A DNA stretch of 13,125 nt from JBFHDX01 sp041584475 (GCA_041584475.1 JBFHDX010000105.1:1-13125), one strand, 5' to 3'; shown: positions 1 through 7,008, numbered from the stretch's first letter. The notes: generated by a model not told the origin, from the sequence alone. A program made the numbers and translations.

Positions 1-96
1 CGCGAGACGCTGATCGGCGGCGTCGAGGTGATCGGCGACGCGAAGCGCCGCAAATGGCTGAAGAAGATGGAGGCGGTCGGCCGCAAGGGCGAGTGA
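1..96 (+). CDS. 3' end of an unrecognised gene (partial)
   Basis: Frame 1 is open from the window edge to a TGA at 94-96 and gives a 31-residue C-terminus. It is rich in Lys and Arg (KRRKWLKKM in the middle) and ends RKGE. Codon use is GC-rich like the neighbours, which supports it as the genuine tail of a gene beginning outside the window. The tail is too short to assign to a family. The gene runs convergently into the minus-strand gene ending at 130. A 6-bp inverted repeat (96-101 with 113-118, AGGGCG/CGCCCT) lies just after the stop, but it has an 11-nt loop and no T-tract, so I do not call it a terminator. Confidence 0.6.
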   Translation, partial: RETLIGGVEVIGDAKRRKWLKKMEAVGRKGE

Positions 97-129
97 GGGC
101 GCGGCGATGTCTCGCCCTGTAGCCGTATC

Positions 130-474
130 CTATGCCTGGACCCTGCGGTCCTGCGGACCGGATGCGCCGTCCCGGAAGCAGAGCTGGACGACGGCGACGA
201 TCGCCGTCACCGGGACGATCCAGGTGACGAACATCCAGCGGCTGTAACCGACGTCGTTGAAGCGCATCGTCGTCCAGCGAAAGATCAGGAAATACAGTGC
301 CAAGGCGAACAGATTTGCAATCAGTTCAGCTGTTTCGCCGTGTTCCGAGAGGTATGCGGTCAGTCCCAAAGCAACGAACCAGCCGATCATTCGGCGCAAA
401 TATTGCTCGCGACGCAATCGCCTCCTCGTCGCAATCGCGATCAGGATGACGACCAGGAGAACAGCCCAACTCAC
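130..474 (-). CDS. DUF805-like small inner-membrane protein
   Basis: A 114-residue protein with about four hydrophobic segments (roughly residues 4-15, 30-42, 51-65 and 81-100). It has an Arg-rich loop RRxxY near residue 21 and the signature RFNDVGYSRW at 71-80. DUF805/YhaH proteins have the same layout: an Arg-Arg-x-x-aromatic start, then R-x-x-D-x-G-x-S-x-W before a final proline-containing helix. Their function is unknown; they are small inner-membrane proteins. The chosen start is a GTG. The frame is open back to the stop of the upstream radical SAM gene, so an unusual start slightly further upstream cannot be excluded. A GGAG lies about 14 nt before the GTG, which is far. The 39-bp gap behind the radical SAM gene suggests co-transcription. 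The real-gene call is fairly secure; the family is an inference from the motif. Confidence 0.68.
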   Translation of the reverse strand: MSWAVLLVVILIAIATRRRLRREQYLRRMIGWFVALGLTAYLSEHGETAELIANLFALALYFLIFRWTTMRFNDVGYSRWMFVTWIVPVTAIVAVVQLCFRDGASGPQDRRVQA

Positions 475-513
475 GATTTCGACGAGCAGCTCCGTGTCGA
501 TGGGTCGGCCGTC

Positions 514-1395
514 TCACAACCCCCTGATCCAGGCCGGTCGCATCGGCGCGGCACCGGCGCGGGCGGCGGCGACCGTCGCGAGGAGCGCGTCGCGGTCCTT
601 GGGCAGGGTGCCGGCCAGCGGCAGGCAGTTCGAGGCGTGGTTCGAGCGGAAGATCACCGGCCGCGGCGGCTCCACGAGCTGCAGCAGCCGCTCGAGCTCG
701 GCGAGGATTCCCCGATCGTCCTGGAACGCGAACCCTGCCCCCTGCGCCGCCATGAAGCGCCCGTACACCGCCGGCTCCAGGTGGAGCTGCAGGGTCGACA
801 GGAAGGCGGGCGGCTCGGCATTCACCAGCTCCGCCGTGCCGGCGATGTGTTCCTGCCACCCCGCCGTGCCGCCGAGGCCGAGAATCACCGTGGCCGAGAC
901 CTTGAGCCCCGCCTCGCGGGCACGGCCCAGCGCCTTGGCGATGCTGGCCTGCGACGCGCCCTTGCGGATCCGTTTGAGGACCGGGGTCGCGCCGGACTCG
1001 ATGCCGACATAGACGAGGCTCAGCTTGCGCGACCGCAGCGTCACCAGCTCCTCGACGCTCTTCTCGTTGAGGTTCTTCGGCGTCGCGTAGGCCGAGACGC
1101 GGGCGAGATTCGGGAAGGTATCGGCCAGGCGGCCGAGGATCGCCAGCAGTTGGTCGGTCGGCAACGTCATGGCGTCGCCGTCGGCGAGGAACACCCGGTG
1201 CGCGTGCGGCCACGCGCGCGCCGCCGCGTCGATGTCGGCGAAGACGTCGTCGAGCGGCCGCGCGCGGTAGCGCTTGGCGACATACATCGAACAGAAGGTA
1301 CAGTGATTGTACGAGCAGCCGAGCGTCGCCTGGACGATCAGGTTGCTGCCTTCGCTGGGCGGCCGGTACAGCGGCATGTCGTAGGCGATGGTCAC
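514..1395 (-). CDS. radical SAM protein, stand-alone (Elp3/COG1032-like core)
   Basis: A 293-residue protein. The cluster motif near the N-terminus is GCSYNHCTFC, with Cys27, Cys32 and Cys35 in CX4CX2C spacing; Phe34 takes the usual aromatic position. Other core elements follow: a glycine-rich strand (VFLADGDAM, about 68-76), the VGIESG motif (about 133-138) and VILGLGG (about 174-180). These mark a TIM-barrel radical SAM domain that would bind a [4Fe-4S] cluster and S-adenosylmethionine. From memory, proteins with the GCS-x-N-x-CTFC variant form a widespread uncharacterised radical SAM group, so substrate and reaction are unknown. There is no B12-binding, TRAM or SPASM domain. The start is a GTG preceded by GAGGAGG at about 6 nt, a strong ribosome site. 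The DUF805-like gene follows 39 bp downstream on the same strand. Confidence 0.9.
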   Translation of the reverse strand: MTIAYDMPLYRPPSEGSNLIVQATLGCSYNHCTFCSMYVAKRYRARPLDDVFADIDAAARAWPHAHRVFLADGDAMTLPTDQLLAILGRLADTFPNLARVSAYATPKNLNEKSVEELVTLRSRKLSLVYVGIESGATPVLKRIRKGASQASIAKALGRAREAGLKVSATVILGLGGTAGWQEHIAGTAELVNAEPPAFLSTLQLHLEPAVYGRFMAAQGAGFAFQDDRGILAELERLLQLVEPPRPVIFRSNHASNCLPLAGTLPKDRDALLATVAAARAGAAPMRPAWIRGL

Positions 1396-1541
1396 GCGCG
1401 TCCTCCTCGCCGGCCGTTCCTAGCACATCGGCCCGGCTTGCGACACATGACCGCTTGCCGGGCACGGCGTATGCTGGGCGAAGCCGCGCGCCCGCCGCCG
1501 GGCCGGCGCGCGCTCGGGGCAAGCGGAAAGGGGCGTCCGGA

Positions 1542-2018
1542 ATGGCGGGACAGCAAGGCGACGAATTCGAGCGACATTCGTGGCACGACAATATCGTCTA
1601 TGCGATCCGCCTCGACGTCGGCGACGCGTTCGAGGGCGATTTCCACAGCGATCTCGTGCTCGACATCGACCATATCGTCGAATGGGACTGCGCGCCCGAC
1701 GGGAGCATGCGGTTCCGCGTCGCCCCGGCGACGCTCGCCTTCCACGACGTGACCGACCTGCGAATCGCCGTCGATTTCGGGGACAGCGGCTGCCGCACCG
1801 CGATCAACGAGCTGGCGATCGACGATATCGTGCGCGAGAGACTGCCGGCGGCCGAGCAGAAGATCTGTCTCGATCGGACCTACTGGCGCTGGCGCATCGC
1901 GCTCAACCTGCCGGCCGGCGGCGAGATCGCCTTCGGCGCCAGCGGTTTCACCCAGACGCTCCGCGGGGTTCCCGTGCTCACGGAGGAGCAGCGCCTGCCC
2001 GCGGACCGGAGAGCGTAG
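1542..2018 (+). CDS. conserved-looking hypothetical protein
   Basis: I do not recognise this 158-residue protein. It is acidic, soluble and lacks a signal peptide or membrane segment. Near the N-terminus is an aromatic/His-rich stretch (FERHSWHDN), followed by alternating strands rich in Asp (LDVGD, LVLDIDHIVEWD). A central IAVDFGDSG and a C-terminal region with FGASGFTQTLRG complete it. The pattern suggests a compact beta-rich fold. I place the start at the ATG at 1542 rather than the in-frame ATG at 1455. The upstream 29 residues are low-complexity Arg/Ala/Gly, while an AAAGGGG precedes the later ATG. It is transcribed divergently from the radical SAM gene (146-bp gap) and converges on the esterase gene, so it looks monocistronic. 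Confidence 0.75.
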   Translation: MAGQQGDEFERHSWHDNIVYAIRLDVGDAFEGDFHSDLVLDIDHIVEWDCAPDGSMRFRVAPATLAFHDVTDLRIAVDFGDSGCRTAINELAIDDIVRERLPAAEQKICLDRTYWRWRIALNLPAGGEIAFGASGFTQTLRGVPVLTEEQRLPADRRA

Positions 2019-2089
2019 CCCGCACGCGTCGCCCTGATCGGTAGCCGTTCGCGGCGGACGCGGCACGGTTTGACGCTCGCGATAGCCAC

Positions 2090-3169
2090 TCAGAACAGCC
2101 GGTGCTTCCGGAAGAAATCGAGGATCGCGCGATTGGCGCTCCAGCCGGCGACCATCGGGCCGATCGTGCCCTCGCCGAAATAGGCCCAGCCGCCGGGCCA
2201 CACGTGGCCGCCGCCATCCATGCGGATCAGCGCCGTCTCGGCCCGGCAGCCAGTCCAGTGTATATACACTATATCGATGCCCGACTCGCTGGCCAGAGGC
2301 TGTGCGGACTGTGCGGAACCGCAGCCGTTGATCGCCGCCCAGATGCGCATCGATTCCTCGACCGCGATCTTCGACTTGTTGTCGCGCTGGGCGCAGGCGG
2401 CCGGGCCGCCCTCGTAGCGCCAGCACGGATCGGCGGTACCGTGGATCTGCAGGACGGGGACGGCGCGCGGCGGCGCGCAGACCGATGTCGTGGCGTGCTG
2501 GTTGGCGCCGCCGAGCGGGGCGATGGCGGCGATGCGGTCGCCCATCTGGCAGGCGAGCCGGTGACTCATGGCGCCGCCGTTCGACAGGCCCGTGGCGTAG
2601 ATGCGCCGGGGATCGACCGCGAACCGGCGGGCGAGGTCGGCGAGCAGCGCCTCGAAATGGGCGATGTCGTCGACGCCGTCCTTGCAGGCGCGGCCGCTGA
2701 CGCACTGCCAGGCGCCGGCGCCGCCGCCGGCGTTCCAGGTGCGCAGGCGGCGCAGCAGGCGTGACGAGGTGCCGTTCGGATAGACCACGGCGACGCCTTC
2801 GCGCCCCGCCATGCGGTGCAGGCAGTCGGCGCTCTCGGTGTCGCCGCCGGGACACGAGGTGCGCGCCGCCGCCCGCGAATCGCCGCCGCCGCCATGGATC
2901 GCGAGGATCACCGGCAGCGGCCGCGCCGGGTCGGAGTCCGCCGGCAGGTGGATCACATAGGGTCGCCGGTCAAAGCCCGGGATCGTACAGCGCAGCTCGG
3001 CACCCGGCCCGGCCTGCGCAGGCGTGCAGCCGTCGCCGCGCGCGGCCGCGCAGCCGGCGACGGCAAGGGACATCACGGTCGCGCCGATATAGGCGATGGC
3101 CCGCGGAACGCCGCCGCTTTCGCTGCGGGCCCGAGCCTTTGGTGGCGACGGTGCGATGGTTTCGGACAC
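2090..3169 (-). CDS. lipoprotein esterase, poly(3-hydroxybutyrate) depolymerase/LpqC family
   Basis: A 359-residue alpha/beta-hydrolase. A hydrophobic segment (about 24-39) ends in the lipobox VAGC at Cys40 and is followed by Ala-Ala, so a lipid-anchored outer-membrane or periplasmic enzyme is likely. The catalytic triad is visible: Ser195 in GLSNGG, Asp246 in HGTADP and His321 in GGGHVWPGG. The HGGGG at 91-95 can form the oxyanion hole. The hallmarks match the COG3509 (LpqC) group of feruloyl-esterase and PHB-depolymerase-like enzymes. The substrate could be an extracellular polyester or an aromatic ester; the sequence does not decide. Many mature cysteines suggest disulfides. The start is a GTG three bases after the upstream gene's stop, with GGAGGATGAGG as ribosome site, so translation is probably coupled. 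One short stretch (around 2257-2270) is AT-rich and uses ATA codons. Confidence 0.9.
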   Translation of the reverse strand: MSETIAPSPPKARARSESGGVPRAIAYIGATVMSLAVAGCAAARGDGCTPAQAGPGAELRCTIPGFDRRPYVIHLPADSDPARPLPVILAIHGGGGDSRAAARTSCPGGDTESADCLHRMAGREGVAVVYPNGTSSRLLRRLRTWNAGGGAGAWQCVSGRACKDGVDDIAHFEALLADLARRFAVDPRRIYATGLSNGGAMSHRLACQMGDRIAAIAPLGGANQHATTSVCAPPRAVPVLQIHGTADPCWRYEGGPAACAQRDNKSKIAVEESMRIWAAINGCGSAQSAQPLASESGIDIVYIHWTGCRAETALIRMDGGGHVWPGGWAYFGEGTIGPMVAGWSANRAILDFFRKHRLF

Positions 3170-3172
3170 GCC

Positions 3173-3934
3173 TCATCCTCCGATCATGCGTTCGAGGTCC
3201 GCGATCCGCCGTCCCCAGACCCGCTCGACATAGGGCCCCCAGAGAGGCTCCCGCGCAATTCCCTCGCGGATCCGGGCGAGAATGGCCTCCCGCTCGGCAT
3301 CAGGCTGGTACCGCAGATGATCCATCCCCATCGTCGGCACGGTACGCGGCGTGCCCGCATGAAGCTCGATCAAGGCACGGTATTCGCCAACCACCTGGAG
3401 TGCGAGCGCCTCGACAGTCTCGGCGCTCGCCACGAACTTGCGGCCGGATCCGCCCATCAGGTCGTAGCGAACCAACGAAAACAGCGAGCCGAGGCTGCGC
3501 TCGAACATCTCGGGATCGCCGGTCTGGTCCGCGAGGCGCACGGTGCCGCCGTCGTCGCTGCGCGCGAAGATGCGGGGGAGCGGGTCGGCGGCCAGCGGAT
3601 ATCGTGCGGTGGCATGCAGCGCCGGCGCGTAGAGCAGCTCGATGCGGTGCTGCAGCCGGCCGTCGAGCGGAAACCGGAGGTAGACGGCCGATGGCAGGCG
3701 GAGGTTACCATCCGTGTCGGTCCGCGCAATGCCGCCGGGCAGCGAGTAGTCGACAGCGTCGACGAAACTGAACCGGTTGCCCTGATAGTAATAGGCCGCC
3801 CAGGCGTCGACGGGTCCGCCGTCGGCACCGACGACGCGGACCGTGCGCGGCGAGACGACGCCGACCGAGGCGACCGCGCAGATCACCACCAGAGCCGTGA
3901 GAACGATCGCCGTCATCCGCAGTATGCGTCGCAT
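3173..3934 (-). CDS. exported or membrane-anchored protein of unknown function
   Basis: Starting at the ATG at 3934 gives 253 residues; a GCGAGGA about 7 nt upstream supports this over the in-frame ATG 14 codons earlier. Residues 1-28 (MRRILR, then a long hydrophobic run) form a signal peptide or N-terminal anchor, so the rest lies in the periplasm or outside. Residues 31-110 look beta-rich, with a TDTDGNLRLP segment like the turn seen in carboxypeptidase-regulatory-like (Ig-fold) domains. The remainder is helical, Arg/Glu-rich and cysteine-free, with no catalytic motif I recognise. The gene ends in GGAGGATGA, and that same GGAGG serves as ribosome site for the esterase gene three bases downstream. 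This tight coupling implies a shared job, perhaps a binding or accessory factor for the esterase. That is inference only. Confidence 0.78.
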   Translation of the reverse strand: MRRILRMTAIVLTALVVICAVASVGVVSPRTVRVVGADGGPVDAWAAYYYQGNRFSFVDAVDYSLPGGIARTDTDGNLRLPSAVYLRFPLDGRLQHRIELLYAPALHATARYPLAADPLPRIFARSDDGGTVRLADQTGDPEMFERSLGSLFSLVRYDLMGGSGRKFVASAETVEALALQVVGEYRALIELHAGTPRTVPTMGMDHLRYQPDAEREAILARIREGIAREPLWGPYVERVWGRRIADLERMIGG

Positions 3935-4052
3935 GCCGTAATCCTCGCCATGACCGACGGTCACAGCATGGAGCAAATCGGATGAGGAACGGTTAATGCG
4001 GGGGTACGAGGCTGGCCGGGATGCATCTGCGCGTTGGGGGGCTTCGCCGCCT

Positions 4053-4628
4053 TCAGCCGCGCGCTGCCGGTCCGTTCGCCGCCGCGCCCGGAATGCGGCA
4101 GAAGCCCGCCGCCGGCACGCCGAGCGCGCTGTTGAACTTGCTCGACATGTTCTGGAAGGCGACGAGGCCGGTCAGCTCGACGATGGCGTCGTCGTCGAAG
4201 TCCCGGCGCAGGCGGTCGAACAACGCGTCGTCGACCTGGCGGTCCGAGTGCGTCATCGCCTCGGCATACTCCAGCGCGACGCGCTCGCGCCGCTCGAACA
4301 GGTTACTGTTGCGCCAGTCGTGCAGCGCCTCGACCTTGTCGTGAGTCGCTCCGCGCTTGATGAGCGTCGCCGAGTTGAGGTCGACGCAGAACGGGCAGTT
4401 GTTGATCTGCGAGACGCGTACCGTGACCAGCGAGCGCAGCGCCGGGTCGAGCGGCGAGGAGCGCCGGTCGATCATGCCGTAGAGCACCGCGACGCCGAGG
4501 AACAGCCGTGGTGCTCGCGCCCACAGCAAGGCGGACTCGAGGATCGCGCCATACTTGCGCCGCTGGTTCCAGAAGAACGGTCGGAGATACCAGGGGTAAC
4601 GCGCGAGCGGCCGGGGTTCGATTCTCAT
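4053..4628 (-). CDS. carboxymuconolactone decarboxylase / AhpD-like family protein
   Basis: A 191-residue helical protein carrying the CMD-domain core: VRVSQINNCPFCVDLNSA, with Cys78 and Cys81 as a CXXC pair. It also has the family-typical helices RERVALEYAEAMT and DDAIVELTGLVAFQNM. Members range from 4-carboxymuconolactone decarboxylase to AhpD-type peroxidase-linked disulfide reductases. In AhpD the motif is CX2CX3H; here position 85 is Asn, so proton relay may differ. The length is that of single-domain family members with an N-terminal extension. The last residues are Ala/Gly/Pro-rich and probably disordered. The start is an ATG without a strong ribosome site. A truncated Rossmann-protein remnant ends 54 bp upstream in the same frame. 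The closest relatives may be annotated as alkylhydroperoxidase-like; the substrate is unknown. Confidence 0.87.
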   Translation of the reverse strand: MRIEPRPLARYPWYLRPFFWNQRRKYGAILESALLWARAPRLFLGVAVLYGMIDRRSSPLDPALRSLVTVRVSQINNCPFCVDLNSATLIKRGATHDKVEALHDWRNSNLFERRERVALEYAEAMTHSDRQVDDALFDRLRRDFDDDAIVELTGLVAFQNMSSKFNSALGVPAAGFCRIPGAAANGPAARG

Positions 4629-4682
4629 CGTCAGGTGCCTGTCACTGGATGGAGCCGCATCATACGGCGTTTGCCGTCGCGG

Positions 4683-4826
4683 TCATCCGGCCGTGCGCTC
4701 CGCCGGCAGGCCGGCGATGCGGCGCGCCACGAGCCGATGCATCACGCCGCGTCGGCGCAGCTCCGCCGCCAGCGCCCGCCCGGTCGGCCCGGTCGCGCCG
4801 AGGATGGCGACCTTCGCGAGCGCCAT
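4683..4826 (-). pseudogene. 5' remnant of an NAD(P)-binding Rossmann-fold (SDR/epimerase-like) gene
   Basis: An ATG at 4826 opens 47 codons ending in a TGA at 4683-4685. The product starts MALAKVAILGATGPTGRALA, the first beta strand and the GxxGxxG dinucleotide loop of an NAD(P)-dependent epimerase/NmrA-type protein, continuing with AELRRRGV and a RLVARR strand. Such proteins normally exceed 200 residues. Here the next gene starts 54 bp after the stop, and that frame shows no further Rossmann elements, so most of the gene appears deleted. The neighbouring CMD gene continues in the same frame. It could still be translated as a short leader peptide, but a decayed fragment is the simplest reading. 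No strong ribosome site precedes the ATG. Confidence 0.6.
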
Positions 4827-4942
4827 GGGCACGGATCCGCGCGCCCGGCCTCAGGCACGCCGGTGCCAGCCGTCACGGGCCCGCGCGGTGCCTGCGCGGA
4901 CAAGACAGGCGGGCAGGCCGGGGCAGGGCCCCTCGCGGCCGG

Positions 4943-5737
4943 CTATTTCAGCACCTCGCCGAAAAGCTTCATCATCGCCGCCCACGAGCGTTCGTCGGCG
5001 ACCGGGTTGTAGGCCAGGTTCTCGATTCCGTAGCTGCCGGCATCGGGGTTGGTGAATGCGTGCCGCGTGCCGGAATAGATCGTCATCTCCCAATCGGCAC
5101 CGACGCGGTCCAGCCCCTTCTGGAAGGCGTCGACGCGTTCGGCGGGGATGAACACATCGTCACGCCCGTGCGCGACGAGGACACGCGGCTTGATCGAGGT
5201 GACATCATCCGGCGCCGGGGGCAGCGAGCCGTGGAAGCTGACCACCGCCTTCACGTCGGCGCCCGCATAGGCCATCTGCATCACCGTCGCGCCGCCAAAG
5301 CAGTAGCCGATGGCCGCGACCTTCCCGGCATCGACCTGCGGCTGGGACTTGAGCACCGCCAGGCCGGCATTGGCGCGCGACCGCCAGGCCCCGATGTTGG
5401 AGGTGATCGCCTTCATCCATTCGCCGGCCTGGTTGCCGTGGCTCGTGACCTTGTCGTCGCCGTACATGTCGAGCGCGAAGGCGACGTAGCCTTCTTCCGC
5501 AAGCTTGCTGGCGCGGCTCTTGGCATAGTCGTTGAGACCCCACCATTCGTGGACGACGAGGACGCCCGGCCGCTTGCCGCTCGTCGCATCGTCCCACGCC
5601 AGCACGCCCTTCAGCGTCGTGCCGCCGTCCCGGTATTCGATGGTCTTGGTCCTGACCGCGGCCCCGGCCGATACCGCGATTGCCATCGTCAGCGCCAGCG
5701 CCGCGGCCGCCGCGGAACCACTCACCATGAGCCTCAT
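4943..5737 (-). CDS. exported dienelactone hydrolase-family protein
   Basis: The ATG at 5737 is preceded by GAGGAGGAGG at 6-8 nt, so I choose it over an ORF start 38 codons upstream. The protein has 264 residues. Residues 1-27 form a clear signal peptide (MRLMVSGS, an Ala/Leu-rich core, then SAGA with cleavage probably near 27). The mature domain has the dienelactone hydrolase hallmarks: Glu64 in HEWWGLN, nucleophile Cys146 in GYCFGG, Asp194 in GRDDVFIP and His226 in TRHAF. The Cys-Asp-His triad is therefore complete. Classical dienelactone hydrolases open muconolactone-type rings in the cytoplasm. The exported subfamily has no firm substrate, so treat this as a periplasmic carboxylic-ester or lactone hydrolase. 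It lies downstream of the PflX-type gene but is separated by 132 bp and a hairpin, so it is probably transcribed alone. Confidence 0.9.
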   Translation of the reverse strand: MRLMVSGSAAAAALALTMAIAVSAGAAVRTKTIEYRDGGTTLKGVLAWDDATSGKRPGVLVVHEWWGLNDYAKSRASKLAEEGYVAFALDMYGDDKVTSHGNQAGEWMKAITSNIGAWRSRANAGLAVLKSQPQVDAGKVAAIGYCFGGATVMQMAYAGADVKAVVSFHGSLPPAPDDVTSIKPRVLVAHGRDDVFIPAERVDAFQKGLDRVGADWEMTIYSGTRHAFTNPDAGSYGIENLAYNPVADERSWAAMMKLFGEVLK

Positions 5738-5839
5738 CTCGTGCCTCCTCCTCGATAAGCCGGTTGAACGACAGGCGCGCATGAAAGCACGCGGAGAAAA
5801 CCAGGGGAAGCCGCAAACACGGCGTGGATAGGCAGACTG

Positions 5840-5866
5840 CCGCCGGGGCACCGATCGCGCCGGCGG
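5840..5866 (-). terminator. possible hairpin terminator after the PflX-type gene
   Basis: A perfect 7-bp inverted repeat (CCGCCGG at 5840-5846, CCGGCGG at 5860-5866; 13-nt loop) begins three bases past the stop of the minus-strand radical SAM gene. Position and GC content fit a transcription-ending or RNA-stabilising hairpin. There is no T-tract on the minus strand after it, so intrinsic termination is uncertain. Confidence 0.35.
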
Positions 5867-5869
5867 TTC

Positions 5870-6883
5870 TCAGGGCCAGCGGACGAGCCAGGAATTGGTG
5901 CCGTGGCGATCGATCCGGCGCAGGCCGTGCCGGCGCGCCGCCTCCTGGGCGGCGGCGTATTCCGCACGCGTGATCGGGCGGTTGAGTTCGGGATATTCCG
6001 CGGCGCGGTAGGCCGGGCGGTACTGGTCCATGATGTTGACGTAGGTGTTCGACGAGATCTCCTCGGCGAGGAAGCGCATGACCTCGTCGCTGCCGGCGAT
6101 GCCGGCCGGCAGCACGAGATGACGCACCAGCAACCCGCGCCGCGCGATCCCGTCGGCCGTCAGTTCGAGGTCGCCGACCTGTCGGTGCATCTCGCGCACC
6201 GCGGCCTGGTTCGCCCCGACATAGTCGGGCGTGTGCGAGTATTTGCGGGCCAGTTCCGCGTCGCCGTATTTCATATCCGGCATGTAGATATCGACGATTC
6301 CGTCGAGCAGGCGCAACGCCTCGATGCTGTCGTAGCCGCCGGAGTTGTAGACGAGCGGCAGGGTCAAGCCCTGGCCGGCGGCGATCGCCACCGCGGCGAT
6401 GACCTGCGCCACTACGTGGCTCGGGCTCACCAGATTGATGTTGTGGCAGCCCATCGCCTGCAGGCCGAGCATGATGTCCGCCAGTTCTGCGGGCGTCTTC
6501 TCCTCGCCGTCGCCCTTCCAGCTGATCGCCCAGTTCTGGCAGAACACGCAGCGCATGTTGCACCAGGCGAAGAAGACCGTTCCGGAGCCGCGCCAGCCGC
6601 GCAGGCAATCCTCTTCGCCGTGATGCGGCCCCCACGAGCTGACCGACGCCAATTCACCGGTACGGCAGACGACGCCGCGCAGCGTGTGCTTGCGGTCGAC
6701 GTGGCAGTAACGGGCGCAGAGGTCGCAGTCCTCCATGTGGCGGTCGGCGAGCGCGGCCCGCTCGGCGAGTTCGCCGCTGCGGTGCAGGGCGAGGTAGGCC
6801 GGCTCGTACGAACCGGCCGGGGACCGGCGGCGCACGCTGGTCACCTTCATGCCGAAATAGAACTGTTCGCGACGGATCGGCAC
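5870..6883 (-). CDS. PflX-type (COG1313) radical SAM Fe-S protein
   Basis: I start at the GTG at 6883 because GGAGGATG sits 4-9 nt upstream; the open frame extends further but lacks a ribosome site. This gives 337 residues. The N-terminal part has a four-cysteine cluster (Cys53, Cys56, Cys60, Cys73; CDLCARYC ... CRTG) that could hold an extra Fe-S centre or zinc. The radical SAM motif CNMRCVFC follows (Cys108, Cys112, Cys115; CX3CX2C). Later elements include NLVSPSH, VYNSGGYDS and YMPDMKYG, all typical of the COG1313/PflX group related to pyruvate formate-lyase activating enzymes. Family members probably generate a 5'-deoxyadenosyl radical, but the target is unknown. No glycyl-radical enzyme, AMMECR1 or Memo partner lies nearby. 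An FNR-like box about 98 bp upstream fits anaerobic induction of an oxygen-sensitive Fe-S enzyme. Confidence 0.9.
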   Translation of the reverse strand: MPIRREQFYFGMKVTSVRRRSPAGSYEPAYLALHRSGELAERAALADRHMEDCDLCARYCHVDRKHTLRGVVCRTGELASVSSWGPHHGEEDCLRGWRGSGTVFFAWCNMRCVFCQNWAISWKGDGEEKTPAELADIMLGLQAMGCHNINLVSPSHVVAQVIAAVAIAAGQGLTLPLVYNSGGYDSIEALRLLDGIVDIYMPDMKYGDAELARKYSHTPDYVGANQAAVREMHRQVGDLELTADGIARRGLLVRHLVLPAGIAGSDEVMRFLAEEISSNTYVNIMDQYRPAYRAAEYPELNRPITRAEYAAAQEAARRHGLRRIDRHGTNSWLVRWP

Positions 6884-6976
6884 CGCATCCTCCGGCCGGG
6901 GCAGCCTCGCAGGCGGACACATCCGCGCGCGGCGGCGACGGCATGCGAAGACTGCCGCAGCGCGCGCCGCGCGGCA

Positions 6977-6990
6977 TTGACCTGCGTCAA
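6977..6990 (-). promoter_or_regulatory. FNR/FixK/Dnr-type box upstream of the PflX-type gene
   Basis: The sequence TTGACCTGCGTCAA is a perfect TTGAC-N4-GTCAA dyad, matching the CRP/FNR-superfamily site form TTGAY-N4-RTCAA. It lies in the 125-bp gap between the polymerase stop and the radical SAM start, centred about 100 bp before that GTG. On the minus strand it reads TTGACGCAGGTCAATGCC with its flank, 15 of 18 bases identical to the second box at 8787. This is a suitable place for activation by an oxygen- or NO-responsive regulator. No -10 element was assigned. Confidence 0.6.
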
Positions 6991-7008
6991 CGCGGTCTCT
7001 GCGGAAGA

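Noticed and set aside
96..118. Inverted repeat AGGGCG/CGCCCT between the first two genes as a terminator.
   Set aside because: Only six pairs, an 11-nt loop and no T-tract on either strand.
326..1752. Long open frames of about 420 and 470 codons overlapping the radical SAM gene in other frames.
   Set aside because: They are Arg/Ala/Pro-rich with no motifs, a normal by-product of GC-rich DNA, and they conflict with the well-supported radical SAM frame.
1392..2855. Minus-strand open frame of 487 codons across the hypothetical gene and the esterase.
   Set aside because: Low-complexity Arg-rich translation; the esterase frame in the same DNA has a complete catalytic triad and lipobox.
4854..4867. 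GGCAC-GCCG-GTGCC hairpin between the dienelactone hydrolase gene and the Rossmann remnant.
   Set aside because: Five pairs, about 75 bases past the stop and no T-tract; such short GC hairpins are frequent in this sequence.
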